From Prevotella merdae (GTDB taxonomy: Bacteria; Bacteroidota; Bacteroidia; Bacteroidales; Bacteroidaceae), in the NCBI RefSeq assembly GCF_900290275.1, contig NZ_LT985325.1, positions 168,589 to 232,588 of the forward strand: DNA of 64,000 nt. Direction: 5' to 3'. The notes beneath the pieces are model-generated. The model saw nothing but the letters and a program-made list of their open reading frames with translations, was not told the DNA's origin and ran no database searches. How positions within the stretch are numbered: position 1 is the first letter of the stretch; every line of letters starts with the position of its first letter. Below, piece after piece: positions 18,208 through 25,937 of the stretch. The position numbers were made by a program, and so were the translations under genes.

Positions 18208-18623
18208 TTAAGTGTTAGTGATTAGTGATTAAGTTATGAGAGATAGTATTTTGAAAAACAAAAGTAAGGCTTTTGCTTTAAGGGTTATACGCTTATATAA
18301 ATATCTGTGTGATGAGAAGAAGGAATACATTCTCTCCAAGCAACTGATGCGTAGCGGTACAAGTATCGGAGCTAACATTGCAGAGGCTTTCTATGGTCAA
18401 AGTGAAGCCGACTTTATTTCAAAACTGTCAATTGCGCAAAAAGAGACAGGAGAAACTATGTATTGGTTAGAACTCTTGCATGAAAGCGATTTTTTAAGAC
18501 ACAACGAATATGATAGCATATATAACGATGCCGAAGAGTTGATAAAATTATTAACTTCTTCTATTAAGACCGTGAAAGAAAAATCACGGCAAGCAAACTT
18601 AATCACTAATAACTAAAACTTAA
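18208..18623. repeat. 26-bp inverted repeats flanking the four-helix-bundle gene
   Basis: The arm at 18208-18233 and the reverse complement of 18598-18623 agree at 24 of 26 positions. The arms are made of degenerate heptamers (TTAAGTG, TTAGTGA). They start 3 nt after the hsdM stop and end 8 nt before the DUF1016 gene, enclosing one complete gene. In the operon mRNA they would form a long stem with the gene in its loop, the layout of an intervening sequence in bacterial 23S rRNA. Confidence 0.75.
18236..18616 (+). CDS. four-helix-bundle (IVS/S23-type) protein
   Basis: The 126-residue all-helical protein shows the family signature QLMRSGTSIGANIAEAFYGQSEADFISKLSIAQKE split over residues 37-71, then a helix around ETMYWLELL. 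Relatives are encoded by intervening sequences inside 23S rRNA of spirochaetes and others, and are also common as stand-alone genes in Bacteroidetes. The biochemical role is unknown; a homopentamer that binds nucleic acid has been proposed. It sits between hsdM and the nuclease gene and is enclosed by inverted repeats, so it may be a small insertion unit rather than an R-M component. Confidence 0.85.
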   Translation: MRDSILKNKSKAFALRVIRLYKYLCDEKKEYILSKQLMRSGTSIGANIAEAFYGQSEADFISKLSIAQKETGETMYWLELLHESDFLRHNEYDSIYNDAEELIKLLTSSIKTVKEKSRQANLITNN

Positions 18624-18631
18624 TACATAAT

Positions 18632-19738
18632 ATGACATTGGCAAGTAATAGCGAGTTTAAAAGCTGGGTCTCGCAGTTGAAAAAAGATATACGCAGCGCA
18701 CAGGTTAAGGCGGCAATCAAAGTGAACACAGAATTGCTTCGCCTTTATTGGCGTATGGGTGCAGGTATTTGCGAAAAGCAGAAATCTGCATCTTGGGGCG
18801 ATGGCTGGTTCAAAGAATTGAGCCGTGAGCTTATGGCGGAGTTTCCAGATATGAAAGGGCTTTCATACAGGAATCTACAATACATTAGACAATGGTATCT
18901 CTTTTATAATCAAGGAAATATAATTGTGCAACAAGTTGTTGCACAATTACAAGAAGGACATGGGCAACAACTTGTTGCCCAAATTAGCGAGGAGGCTTTC
19001 TTCTCCGTTCCTTGGGGGCACCACTTGTATATCATATCGCAATGCAAGGATGTTGATCGTGCCGTGTTCTACTTGAAAAAGACAGTAGAAAATGGTTGGA
19101 GCCGTGCTGTTCTGCTCAATTATCTTGATACCAATCTGTATGAGCGACAGGGAAAGGCAGTAAACAATTTCAATAGATTGTTGGCTAATCCACAAAGCGA
19201 ATTGGCTGCTCAAACATTGAAAGACCCTTATAATTTCGATTTCCTCACACTTGATGGTGAATACAGAGAGCGAGAATTGGAACAGGGACTTACCCAAAAT
19301 GTCACACGCTTCTTGCTTGAATTGGGTACGGGCTTTGCTTTTGTCGGGAGTCAAGTTCCACTACAAATTGGAGAAGATACGTTATATCCCGACTTGCTTT
19401 TCTATCATTTGGAACTGCGCTGCTATGTGGTCGTTGAGCTGAAGATTACGAAATTCAAAGCAGAACATCTGGGACAGTTGGGCGTATATGTGAGTGCAGT
19501 CAATCATATAAAAAAGAAGCCTACTGACAACCCTACGATAGGTTTGCTTATCTGCAAAACCAAGAACAATGTGATGGCTCAATATGCTCTCGAATCAACC
19601 AATCAGCCAATAGGCATCTCCGAATATCAGTTATCTAAGCTCATGCCTGAAAACATACAGAGCCAGTTGCCTACAATTGAAGATATTGAAGCAACACTTT
19701 CTGATATAAAGGAGACTAAGGATTTCAAAAAAGGGTAA
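18632..19738 (+). CDS. DUF1016 / YhcG-type PD-(D/E)XK nuclease
   Basis: The 368-residue protein has the N-terminal DUF1016 region (WRMGAGICEKQ, GLSYRNLQYIRQWY) and a C-terminal PD-(D/E)XK nuclease-like domain with Pro253-Asp254 (LYPDLLFYH) and Glu269-x-Lys271 (VVVELKITKFK). Such proteins often lie in or next to type I R-M loci. They are presumed to be nucleases; no defined reaction is established. Residues about 97-118 are encoded by two in-frame DNA palindromes (18922-18980), an unusual insertion between the two domains. Confidence 0.85.
   Translation: MTLASNSEFKSWVSQLKKDIRSAQVKAAIKVNTELLRLYWRMGAGICEKQKSASWGDGWFKELSRELMAEFPDMKGLSYRNLQYIRQWYLFYNQGNIIVQQVVAQLQEGHGQQLVAQISEEAFFSVPWGHHLYIISQCKDVDRAVFYLKKTVENGWSRAVLLNYLDTNLYERQGKAVNNFNRLLANPQSELAAQTLKDPYNFDFLTLDGEYRERELEQGLTQNVTRFLLELGTGFAFVGSQVPLQIGEDTLYPDLLFYHLELRCYVVVELKITKFKAEHLGQLGVYVSAVNHIKKKPTDNPTIGLLICKTKNNVMAQYALESTNQPIGISEYQLSKLMPENIQSQLPTIEDIEATLSDIKETKDFKKG
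18922..18980. repeat. two in-frame palindromes within the DUF1016 gene
   Basis: A 13-bp-arm palindrome (18922-18948, centre 18935) and a 9-bp-arm palindrome (18962-18980, centre 18971) share the core GCAACAA-TTGTTGC. They translate as Gln/Val-rich residues with a QQxVAQ motif twice. Confidence 0.75.
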
Positions 19739-19980
19739 TGAAATGCTCAAATCTCTATATAATACGCAAATGGTATTTGTTCTATTCTTCACAAATTGAT
19801 TTTTTGTACCAAACTGGTACAAAATTACAAAAGGTGGATAATGTAACAACCCCAATGCCAGACTAGCAGAATCTGTCTACCAAGTTGGTAGACAAATAAA
19901 ACAATGTAACAGGCATGTAACTACCATGTAAACTGGTATGTAACAGAGCCATATTGGTGAATTAAAATTAAGGATTAAAA
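19739..19980. other. spacer with palindromes before hsdS
   Basis: This 242-nt spacer has no gene. It holds two palindromes like those in the gene upstream: TTTTGTACCA/TGGTACAAAA (19802-19824) and TGTCTACCAA/TTGGTAGACA (19874-19894). A series of GTAAC- or GTAA-initiated steps 11-12 nt apart follows (19906-19952). No convincing promoter for hsdS was found. Confidence 0.6.
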
Positions 19981-21225
19981 ATGACAATGACAATAAATAA
20001 CGAACATAAGAAACTCAATGTCCCAAATCTCAGATTTAAGGAGTTTCAGGGGGAGTGGAAAGAGAGTACCATTGGAGAAATGTTTGATTTGTATTCTGGC
20101 AACACCCCAAGCCGACTTAACAAAGAGCATTTCAAAGGGACTGTTAATTGGATTTCAAGTGGTGAGTTGAAAGAACATTATATATACTCTTCCAAAGAAC
20201 AAATATCGGAGGAAGCAGCCAAAAGTCTAAAGCTGCTACCTGTGGGTACTTTTGTTATCGCAATTTATGGTTTGGAAGCTGATGGTGTAAGAGGGACAGG
20301 CTCAATAACACAAGAACCTTCAACAATTAGCCAAGCATGTATGTCTTTCATCCCAAAAGGAGTGATTGAAAATGAGTTTCTATATTCGTGGTACAAGAAA
20401 CATGGTAATGTGATTGGCATTAGATACGCACAAGGTACAAAGCAACAAAATCTTAGTTATGACATCTTGGAGAAATTCAGAATTGCATATCCAAATACCA
20501 AAGAACAAGAAAAACTGAATAAGTTTATTTCTCTTCTTGACGAGCGCATTGCGACCCAAAACAAAATCATTGACAAATTGCAGTCCTTAATCAAGGGACT
20601 GGAGGACAATTTATTAGATAATCCTTTGTGGGAAAAGACATATTTACGTTCATTTATGCAATTCTTCCCTACCAATTCGCTATCATGGGAGCAACTGGGT
20701 TATAAAGAAGGTGCAATTAGGAATCTACATTATGGTTTAATACATAGTTTTCAGACACGTGGAATTAACTCTGCCTCTTTACCGATGATTAAAAATGAAG
20801 CAGTACCTAAGCAATATGTATTATGCCAAGTTGGAGATGTTGCTTTTGCTGATGCTTCAGAAGATACTGGCGAAATAGCTAAATCCGTAGAATTTGTTGA
20901 TACTATTGAAGGTGATACAATCTGTGGATTACATACTATTCATGGTCGTGATATAAAGAACAGGACAGTTGTAGGCTTCAAAGGCTTTGCATTTAATTCA
21001 CGTTATTTCCATAATCAAATCAAGCGATTGGCACAGGGGACAAAAGTGTTTTCAATAACAGCAAACAACCTTTCTTCTTGTTATGTCTATCTCCCTGATT
21101 TAGAAAAACAAAAAGCTATAGTTAAATTGCTAAGATCTTATGAAGAGCAACTTATAATTGGCAGAATGATTTTGAAACAATACGAAAAACAAAAGCAGTA
21201 TCTGCTTCGCCAAATGTTCATATAA
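19981..21225 (+). CDS. hsdS: type I R-M specificity subunit, expressed copy
   Basis: The 414-residue subunit sets the DNA sequence recognised by the methylase and nuclease. It has two target-recognition domains (about residues 10-165 and 215-385). Each is followed by a conserved helix: SLLDERIATQNKIIDKLQ (centre, about 183-200), and the C-terminal helix ends in YEKQKQYLLRQMFI. The first 14 residues (MTMTINNEHKKLNV) lie outside the inverted repeat and supply the fixed start. The rest can be exchanged with the silent copy. Stop codons of the two copies overlap tail to tail. Confidence 0.93.
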   Translation: MTMTINNEHKKLNVPNLRFKEFQGEWKESTIGEMFDLYSGNTPSRLNKEHFKGTVNWISSGELKEHYIYSSKEQISEEAAKSLKLLPVGTFVIAIYGLEADGVRGTGSITQEPSTISQACMSFIPKGVIENEFLYSWYKKHGNVIGIRYAQGTKQQNLSYDILEKFRIAYPNTKEQEKLNKFISLLDERIATQNKIIDKLQSLIKGLEDNLLDNPLWEKTYLRSFMQFFPTNSLSWEQLGYKEGAIRNLHYGLIHSFQTRGINSASLPMIKNEAVPKQYVLCQVGDVAFADASEDTGEIAKSVEFVDTIEGDTICGLHTIHGRDIKNRTVVGFKGFAFNSRYFHNQIKRLAQGTKVFSITANNLSSCYVYLPDLEKQKAIVKLLRSYEEQLIIGRMILKQYEKQKQYLLRQMFI

Positions 21226-21910
21226 ACATCTGGCGGAGCAAGTATTGCTTCTGTTTTTGATAGCATTCTCCCAATAGGGTAGCTTTCCTTTCTTTCTCTG
21301 TAATGGTATTTAGCATTTTGGCTATAGCCTTTTGTTCTTCGATTACAGGAAAACGATGCTTAGTGTTGAAGTAATCTGTTATAGAAACATTTAACAGGCC
21401 ATGATTTCTCGCCCCTTCACCAGCAATATCAGACAAGCCTCTATGCCATTTAGTTGATTCGAAGTAATAGGTAAGATAATCAGAATCAACTATGGTTTCA
21501 TTTATTTTGAAGCATATATAGAGAGTTGATAGAACACCTTCGTCATAATTGTCTAATCGTTTGACGGCTCCCCAATCATATCCAGCAGAGTAACTTCTGT
21601 TATAAGCAAATTCTCCTTTATGAAGCAAATAATATCCTGTAAGATTTTCGCTTGCAACGGATTTGTTAAAGAATGATTCTTGATTAACTAGACCATATTG
21701 TGCAGCGATAGTTAGCACTAATGAACACTTGGAATCCTTGTTTTTTGTAGCTATGCGAGAACTAAAGTCACTCATCTTGTAAGTAGACAGTGCTTGCTCA
21801 AATCCCTCAATACGACACATAGGATTTTTTTGGTTTGGAGAACAAAAGACCTTTTCAATAATCGCGGATTTTAGCTTCTTCAAGTCCTCAATGATTTTGT
21901 TTTGGGTCGC
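20551..21910. repeat. inner 23-bp inverted repeat of hsdS
   Basis: Positions 20551-20573 recur perfectly inverted at 21888-21910, in the codons of the central helix (ATQNKII). Matches extend further outward with a few mismatches. Inversion here would exchange only the second target-recognition domain, so combined with the outer repeat four specificities are possible. Confidence 0.82.
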
Positions 21911-22381
21911 TATGCGCTCATCAAGCAAAGACAGAAACTTACCTATTTTCTTTTGCTCTTGTAAACAAGGCCTCTTGTTAGGCAACATTTCAAAGGCAGA
22001 CTTAGATATTATGGGAACGGCTTGCACAGCAATAGATGACAAATAACGAGGAAAAGCACTCTGTATAGCGTAGTAAACAAACTCATTGTCGTTATTGTCA
22101 TTGACCACAATAGAATTTATTTGCTGATTTGTTGACATTTCTTTTGTAGCCATTCCTGCTTTACCAATAGTAGAACCTATACATGTTACAAGAACGCTAC
22201 CTTTTGGCAATGTCCTTGTTTTTGAAAAACCTTGGGCAGACAACATGGTCTTTGTCTCTGTAATTGACTTTATTGTCCCTAAATCAGCAGGAGAAGCCCA
22301 AAGATATGTTCCATTTTCGTAATTCTCAATATCTTTAGTTGGAGGAGTGTTGCCTGTTACTACTTTTCCGTAATCTCCCAA
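21218..22381 (-). CDS. silent hsdS cassette
   Basis: The 387-residue frame encodes two target-recognition domains, with SLLDERIATQNKIIEDLK in the middle and QKQYLLRQMFI at the end, matching the helices of the plus-strand hsdS. Its coding frame runs up to 22432 through the shared repeat, but an in-frame TAA stands just beyond and there is no ATG; the frame's first possible start at 22381 is a TTG. It therefore looks like a reservoir of specificity domains rather than an independently expressed gene. The domains differ clearly from those of the expressed copy. Confidence 0.85.
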   Translation of the reverse strand: MGDYGKVVTGNTPPTKDIENYENGTYLWASPADLGTIKSITETKTMLSAQGFSKTRTLPKGSVLVTCIGSTIGKAGMATKEMSTNQQINSIVVNDNNDNEFVYYAIQSAFPRYLSSIAVQAVPIISKSAFEMLPNKRPCLQEQKKIGKFLSLLDERIATQNKIIEDLKKLKSAIIEKVFCSPNQKNPMCRIEGFEQALSTYKMSDFSSRIATKNKDSKCSLVLTIAAQYGLVNQESFFNKSVASENLTGYYLLHKGEFAYNRSYSAGYDWGAVKRLDNYDEGVLSTLYICFKINETIVDSDYLTYYFESTKWHRGLSDIAGEGARNHGLLNVSITDYFNTKHRFPVIEEQKAIAKMLNTITEKERKATLLGECYQKQKQYLLRQMFI

Positions 22382-22487
22382 CTTGCATTTCTCCCACTCC
22401 CCCTGAAACTCCTTAAATCTGAGATTTGGGACTTAATGGTTTTCTTTTCTCTAATTATTATATAGACCTTTAAAATTAAGGATTACA

Positions 22488-23414
22488 ATGACAACAAAAA
22501 CAATTAGAGAAATTGCGTTGGCTTGGAAAAGTGACAAGCAACGCTATGTTAAGCAGTCTACATACGCTGCTTATGTGTTAATTTTGGAGAACCACATTCT
22601 GCCATCATTTGGCGATTGTGAGGCTCTGGGTGAGAAACTTGTGCAGGAGTTCGTTTTGCAGAAACTGAATGGCGGTCTAAGCATTAAGACGGTGAAGGAT
22701 ATCCTTATAGTCTTGAAAATGGTGATGAAGTTCGGAGTAAAGAACGAATGGATGAACTATTGCGAGTGGGACATCAAGTACCCTACGACAGAGACCAACA
22801 AGGAAATTGAGGTACTGACGGTGGCACACCATAAGAAGATACTCGATTTCATCAAACAGAACTTCACATTCCGCAACCTCGGCATCTACATCAGTTTAAC
22901 CACCGGATTGCGCATCGGCGAGATTTGCGGCTTGAAGTGGTCGGACATCAACACCGACAATGGTACTATCACTGTGAACCGTACCATTGAGCGTATCTAC
23001 ATTGTGGATGATGAGCGCAAGCATACAGAATTGATTACAAACACGCCAAAGACCAAAAACTCATGCCGTGAGATACCTATGAACAAGGAACTTTTAGCTA
23101 TGGTGAAGCCACTAAAAAAGGTAGTCAATGCAGACTTCTATGTACTGACTAATGAGGAAAAGCCTACAGAGCCACGCACTTACCGCAACTACTATCATCG
23201 GTTGATGAAGCGTCTCGACATACCTCGGCTGAAATACCACGGACTGCGCCACAGTTTTGCTACGCGCTGCATTGAAAGCAACTGCGACTACAAGACAGTA
23301 AGTGTATTGCTCGGCCATGCCAACATAACCACGACACTCAATCTATATGTTCATCCAAACATAGAGCAGAAAAGAAAATGTATTAGCAAGATGTTCAAGT
23401 CTCTTGGAAAATAG
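22488..23414 (+). CDS. tyrosine recombinase (putative hsdS invertase)
   Basis: The 308-residue site-specific recombinase has an N-terminal SAM-like core-binding domain (residues 1-100) and a catalytic domain. Catalytic residues are Arg142 (TTGLRIGEICGLKW), His251 and Arg254 (HGLRHSFATR), His277 (LLGHANITTTLNLY) and Tyr287. It lies 56 nt from the outer inverted repeat of hsdS, the usual position of enzymes that invert type I specificity genes. An origin as an integrase of the whole island cannot be excluded. Codons appear ordinary for the region. Confidence 0.92.
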   Translation: MTTKTIREIALAWKSDKQRYVKQSTYAAYVLILENHILPSFGDCEALGEKLVQEFVLQKLNGGLSIKTVKDILIVLKMVMKFGVKNEWMNYCEWDIKYPTTETNKEIEVLTVAHHKKILDFIKQNFTFRNLGIYISLTTGLRIGEICGLKWSDINTDNGTITVNRTIERIYIVDDERKHTELITNTPKTKNSCREIPMNKELLAMVKPLKKVVNADFYVLTNEEKPTEPRTYRNYYHRLMKRLDIPRLKYHGLRHSFATRCIESNCDYKTVSVLLGHANITTTLNLYVHPNIEQKRKCISKMFKSLGK

Positions 23415-23534
23415 ATAAGATAAAAGGCAAGCGTTTCCTCAATCCAACAAGGTTAAAAGAATGAATAAAAGCCTTTTATTGTATAATAAATCTAAAAAAA
23501 CGGGCTTATAATGTAGTCGAACTAATAGTTTTAT

Positions 23535-23542
23535 TAATTTTG
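23535..23542 (+). promoter_or_regulatory. -7 element of the DUF1573 gene
   Basis: TAATTTTG lies 64 nt before the ATG at 23606. The -33 match is poor. Confidence 0.45.
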
Positions 23543-23605
23543 TAGCGATTTTCGCATTGATGCGATATCAACAGGTTAATATAGAGAACTTTAAACAGAA
23601 AAAAT

Positions 23606-23998
23606 ATGAAGAAGTATTTGATGATGTTTGTTATGCTCTTTGCGAGCCTGACATTCGTTACAGCACAGACAAAGCAGGCGTCAATTAAGTTTGACAAGCT
23701 CACTTATAATTTCGGTACATTCTCTGAGAAGACTCCTGTACAGAAGTGTGCATTTACATTCACCAACAAAGGCACAGCTCCTTTGGTTATCAATCAGGCT
23801 GTTGCAAGTTGCGGTTGCACAGTGCCTGCCTACACCAAGACACCTATAATGCCTGGCGAGAAGGGCGAGATTAAGGTGACATACAATGGTAAGGGTGCTT
23901 TTCCTGGTCATTTCAAGAAGACCATTACCGTTCGTACCAATGGCGAAACCGAGCTTACACGTCTCTATATAGAGGGTGTGATGGAGGAGGCCAAGTAA
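23606..23998 (+). CDS. exported DUF1573 protein
   Basis: The 130-residue protein has a signal peptide (MKKYLMMFVMLFASLTFVTA, cleavage about residue 20) and then an Ig-like DUF1573 domain. That domain has FDKLTYNFGTFSE, the conserved NQAVASCGCTVPAY and PGEKGEIKVTYN. The family is exported, widespread in Bacteroidetes and of unknown function; the Cys-Gly-Cys may matter. It lies just outside the R-M island and is followed by a terminator. Confidence 0.9.
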   Translation: MKKYLMMFVMLFASLTFVTAQTKQASIKFDKLTYNFGTFSEKTPVQKCAFTFTNKGTAPLVINQAVASCGCTVPAYTKTPIMPGEKGEIKVTYNGKGAFPGHFKKTITVRTNGETELTRLYIEGVMEEAK

Positions 23999-24046
23999 GG
24001 CGAAATCTTCATAAGGGACATTAAATAATAATTAATTGTTAATCGT

Positions 24047-24084
24047 AACGGGCGGAGACACAGCGTTTCTGCCCGTTTTCTTTT
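24047..24084 (+). terminator. DUF1573 gene terminator
   Basis: A 13-bp stem with two G-T pairs begins AACGGGC (24047) and closes with GCCCGTT (24071-24077), followed by T-rich TTCTTTT. Confidence 0.75.
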
Positions 24085-24095
24085 ATCACATATAT

Positions 24096-24896
24096 ATGAT
24101 ATTCTATTTCTCGGGAACAGGAAATACACTTTGGGCTGCCCAAAAGATGGCGGCAGCTACAGGCGACTGCCTTGTAAACATTGCCGAGGCTATGCTTTCT
24201 AACGACAAGGCCTACTGTTCCAACCAATGTCTTAGCTATACTCTTGCCGATGACGAGCGCATAGGTTTCTTCTTTCCGGTGCACGGATGGCGTCCACCTC
24301 GCTTGGTGCTCGATTTTATCGACAAGCTTAATATCAATAATGCCGGCAACCATTATGCCTACATAGTGTGCACGGCAGGCGACACCGTAGGCGAGGCTGT
24401 CAGCATAATGGAGAACCGTTTGCTGTCTATTGGTATAAAGGTAGATAGTGCCATATCGTTGATTATGCCTGAGTCGTATGTCGGGTTGCCGTTTATGGAT
24501 GTAGACACACCAGCCAAGGAACAGTGCAAGAAGATGGAAGCCGACACGAAGCTGTCTCGTTTTATTAGCGATGTCATGGAGCGTCGTTGTGGAGTGTGCG
24601 ACATTACGATAGGACGTTGGCCGCGCATCAACAGCAGGCTTATTGGTTCGGTGTTTGTCAACCATATTGTTACCGATCGTCCCTTCCATGTTATTGCTGA
24701 CCGTTGCTTGCATTGTGGCAAGTGTGCCTCGGTATGTCCGGTTGCCGATATCCACTTCGATAAGGGTAGCGAGCCTACATGGTTGCACAATGGCAAGTGT
24801 CTATCTTGTTTCGCTTGCTACCATCATTGCCCCACACATGCCATAGAGTATGGTGTAAGAACCAAGAACAAGGGGCAGTACTACTATAATAGATAG
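24096..24896 (+). CDS. EFR1-type flavodoxin/ferredoxin protein
   Basis: The start ATG at 24096 is chosen because MIFYFSGTGNTLWAA is the first strand and FMN-phosphate loop of a flavodoxin. An upstream TTG start would overlap the terminator. Residues 1-160 are flavodoxin-like. The C-terminal part has two 4Fe-4S motifs, CLHCGKCASVCP and CLSCFACYHHCP. It should shuttle electrons in the cytoplasm between FMN and iron-sulfur clusters. The partner is not known. It is monocistronic. Confidence 0.88.
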   Translation: MIFYFSGTGNTLWAAQKMAAATGDCLVNIAEAMLSNDKAYCSNQCLSYTLADDERIGFFFPVHGWRPPRLVLDFIDKLNINNAGNHYAYIVCTAGDTVGEAVSIMENRLLSIGIKVDSAISLIMPESYVGLPFMDVDTPAKEQCKKMEADTKLSRFISDVMERRCGVCDITIGRWPRINSRLIGSVFVNHIVTDRPFHVIADRCLHCGKCASVCPVADIHFDKGSEPTWLHNGKCLSCFACYHHCPTHAIEYGVRTKNKGQYYYNR

Positions 24897-24928
24897 TGCA
24901 AGCTGAGGCTGATAATAAGTAAAAAAAG

Positions 24929-24990
24929 CATCCGGCATTCATTGTGATTAAAGTATAAATCTATACTTCAATAACCATGAATGCCGGATG
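24929..24990. terminator. terminator-like hairpin after the EFR1 gene
   Basis: CATCCGGCATTCAT (24929-24942) pairs with 24977-24990, and an inner stem AAGTATA/TATACTT lies inside the loop. An A run precedes it and AT-rich sequence follows, so it could work in either direction. Confidence 0.6.
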
Positions 24991-25026
24991 AATGTTATTT
25001 ATATTTCTTTGTAAACAATCCCAGTA

Positions 25027-25180
25027 CCGTTTTTAGTACTATATAACTGGTACTGCAGTTTATATTATATGGTACTGGAGTACCAGTTATATGGTACTGC
25101 AGTTTATATTGACTGGTACTGTAGTTTCATTTAACTGATACTGCAATTGATACTGATATGCAATGTAACTTCAATTAACC
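25027..25180. repeat. array of 22-nt degenerate tandem units
   Basis: From 25049 to 25136 four consecutive 22-nt units begin with GGTACTG (25049, 25071, 25093, 25115). Degenerate units extend the period to 25027 on the left and 25180 on the right. The units contain palindromic cores such as ACTGCAGT and GGTACTGGAGTACC. There is no gene in it. It occupies the space between two convergent genes. Confidence 0.75.
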
Positions 25181-25211
25181 AACGTATCAGTATCATTTGG
25201 ATGTTGTGCCT

Positions 25212-25889
25212 TTAATATACTCTTTCGCCAAATATATAGGTTCCTACTCTAACCATTGTCGACTGGCATTGCACCGCAATCTTATAGTCGTGGCTCATGC
25301 CCCAAGAGCGTTCGCAGAAGCTTGGGTCGTTGGCAAAGTAGCGAGCTTTAACCTCGTCGAAGAAGTTGGCAGCCAGTTCAAATTCGCTGCGAATAAGTTG
25401 TTCGTCGTCTATATGCGACGCCATCATCATCAATCCGCAAATCTTAACATTGGTAAGGTTTCGCCATTCTCCCTCTTCCAACAGCTGTCTGCAAGCGTCG
25501 AGAGACAGTCCATATTTGGTTTCCTCCTCGGCAATGTGCAGCTCGAGCAGTACTTTTATGGTTCGGTTGTGGTTGGCAGCTTGCTTGTTAATTTCGCGAA
25601 GCAACTTCATGGAGTCCACTGCGTCAATCATCGAAATGTATGGTGCAATGTACTTCACCTTGTTTGTTTGCAGGTGTCCAATGAAGTGCCACTCTATATC
25701 TTTTGGCAGCGCTTCAACTTTCTTAGCCAATTCCTGTTCGCGGCTTTCGCCAAAGATGTGCTGTCCGGCGTTATAGGCAGCCATAATATAGTCGGCAGGA
25801 TGAAACTTGCTGACAGCCACAAGTTGCACACCTTGTGGCAAGCCGTCCTTCACGTCGTGAAGTCTACGTGCAATGTCTGTTGTTTCCAT
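25212..25889 (-). CDS. YggS/PLPBP family PLP-homeostasis protein
   Basis: The 225-residue cytoplasmic protein binds pyridoxal phosphate through Lys28 in VAVSKFHPADYI. The family motifs IFGESREQEL, WHFIGHLQTNK, MIDAVDS and SWGMSHDYKIAV are present. It has no known enzymatic reaction; loss of homologues disturbs vitamin B6 and amino acid balance. It lies 48 nt after the DUF4494 gene on the same strand and is probably cotranscribed. Confidence 0.95.
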   Translation of the reverse strand: METTDIARRLHDVKDGLPQGVQLVAVSKFHPADYIMAAYNAGQHIFGESREQELAKKVEALPKDIEWHFIGHLQTNKVKYIAPYISMIDAVDSMKLLREINKQAANHNRTIKVLLELHIAEEETKYGLSLDACRQLLEEGEWRNLTNVKICGLMMMASHIDDEQLIRSEFELAANFFDEVKARYFANDPSFCERSWGMSHDYKIAVQCQSTMVRVGTYIFGERVY

Positions 25890-25937
25890 ATTAAGAATGT
25901 TGAATGCGTTATCAGTTAATTGTTTTAAAGGATAGGT

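Larger units (their letters stand above)
20020..22432. other. invertible hsdS segment (outer 39-bp inverted repeat)
   Basis: Positions 20020-20058 are repeated in perfect inverted form at 22394-22432. They cover the codons for VPNLRFKEFQGEW near the start of each hsdS copy. Inversion between them would place the silent copy behind the fixed start codon and silence the present one. A tyrosine recombinase gene starts 56 nt outside the right repeat. Confidence 0.88.

Noticed and set aside
23420..23479. ATAAAAGGC/GCCTTTTAT pair after the recombinase gene as a terminator
   Set aside because: The 9-bp stem has a 42-nt loop, too long for an efficient intrinsic terminator.
25027..25180. Possible CRISPR array
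   Set aside because: The 22-nt units follow directly with no unique spacers, and no cas gene is present.
25197..25919. 240-codon plus-strand frame opposite the PLP-homeostasis gene
   Set aside because: The minus-strand frame has all family motifs; the plus frame is its shadow.
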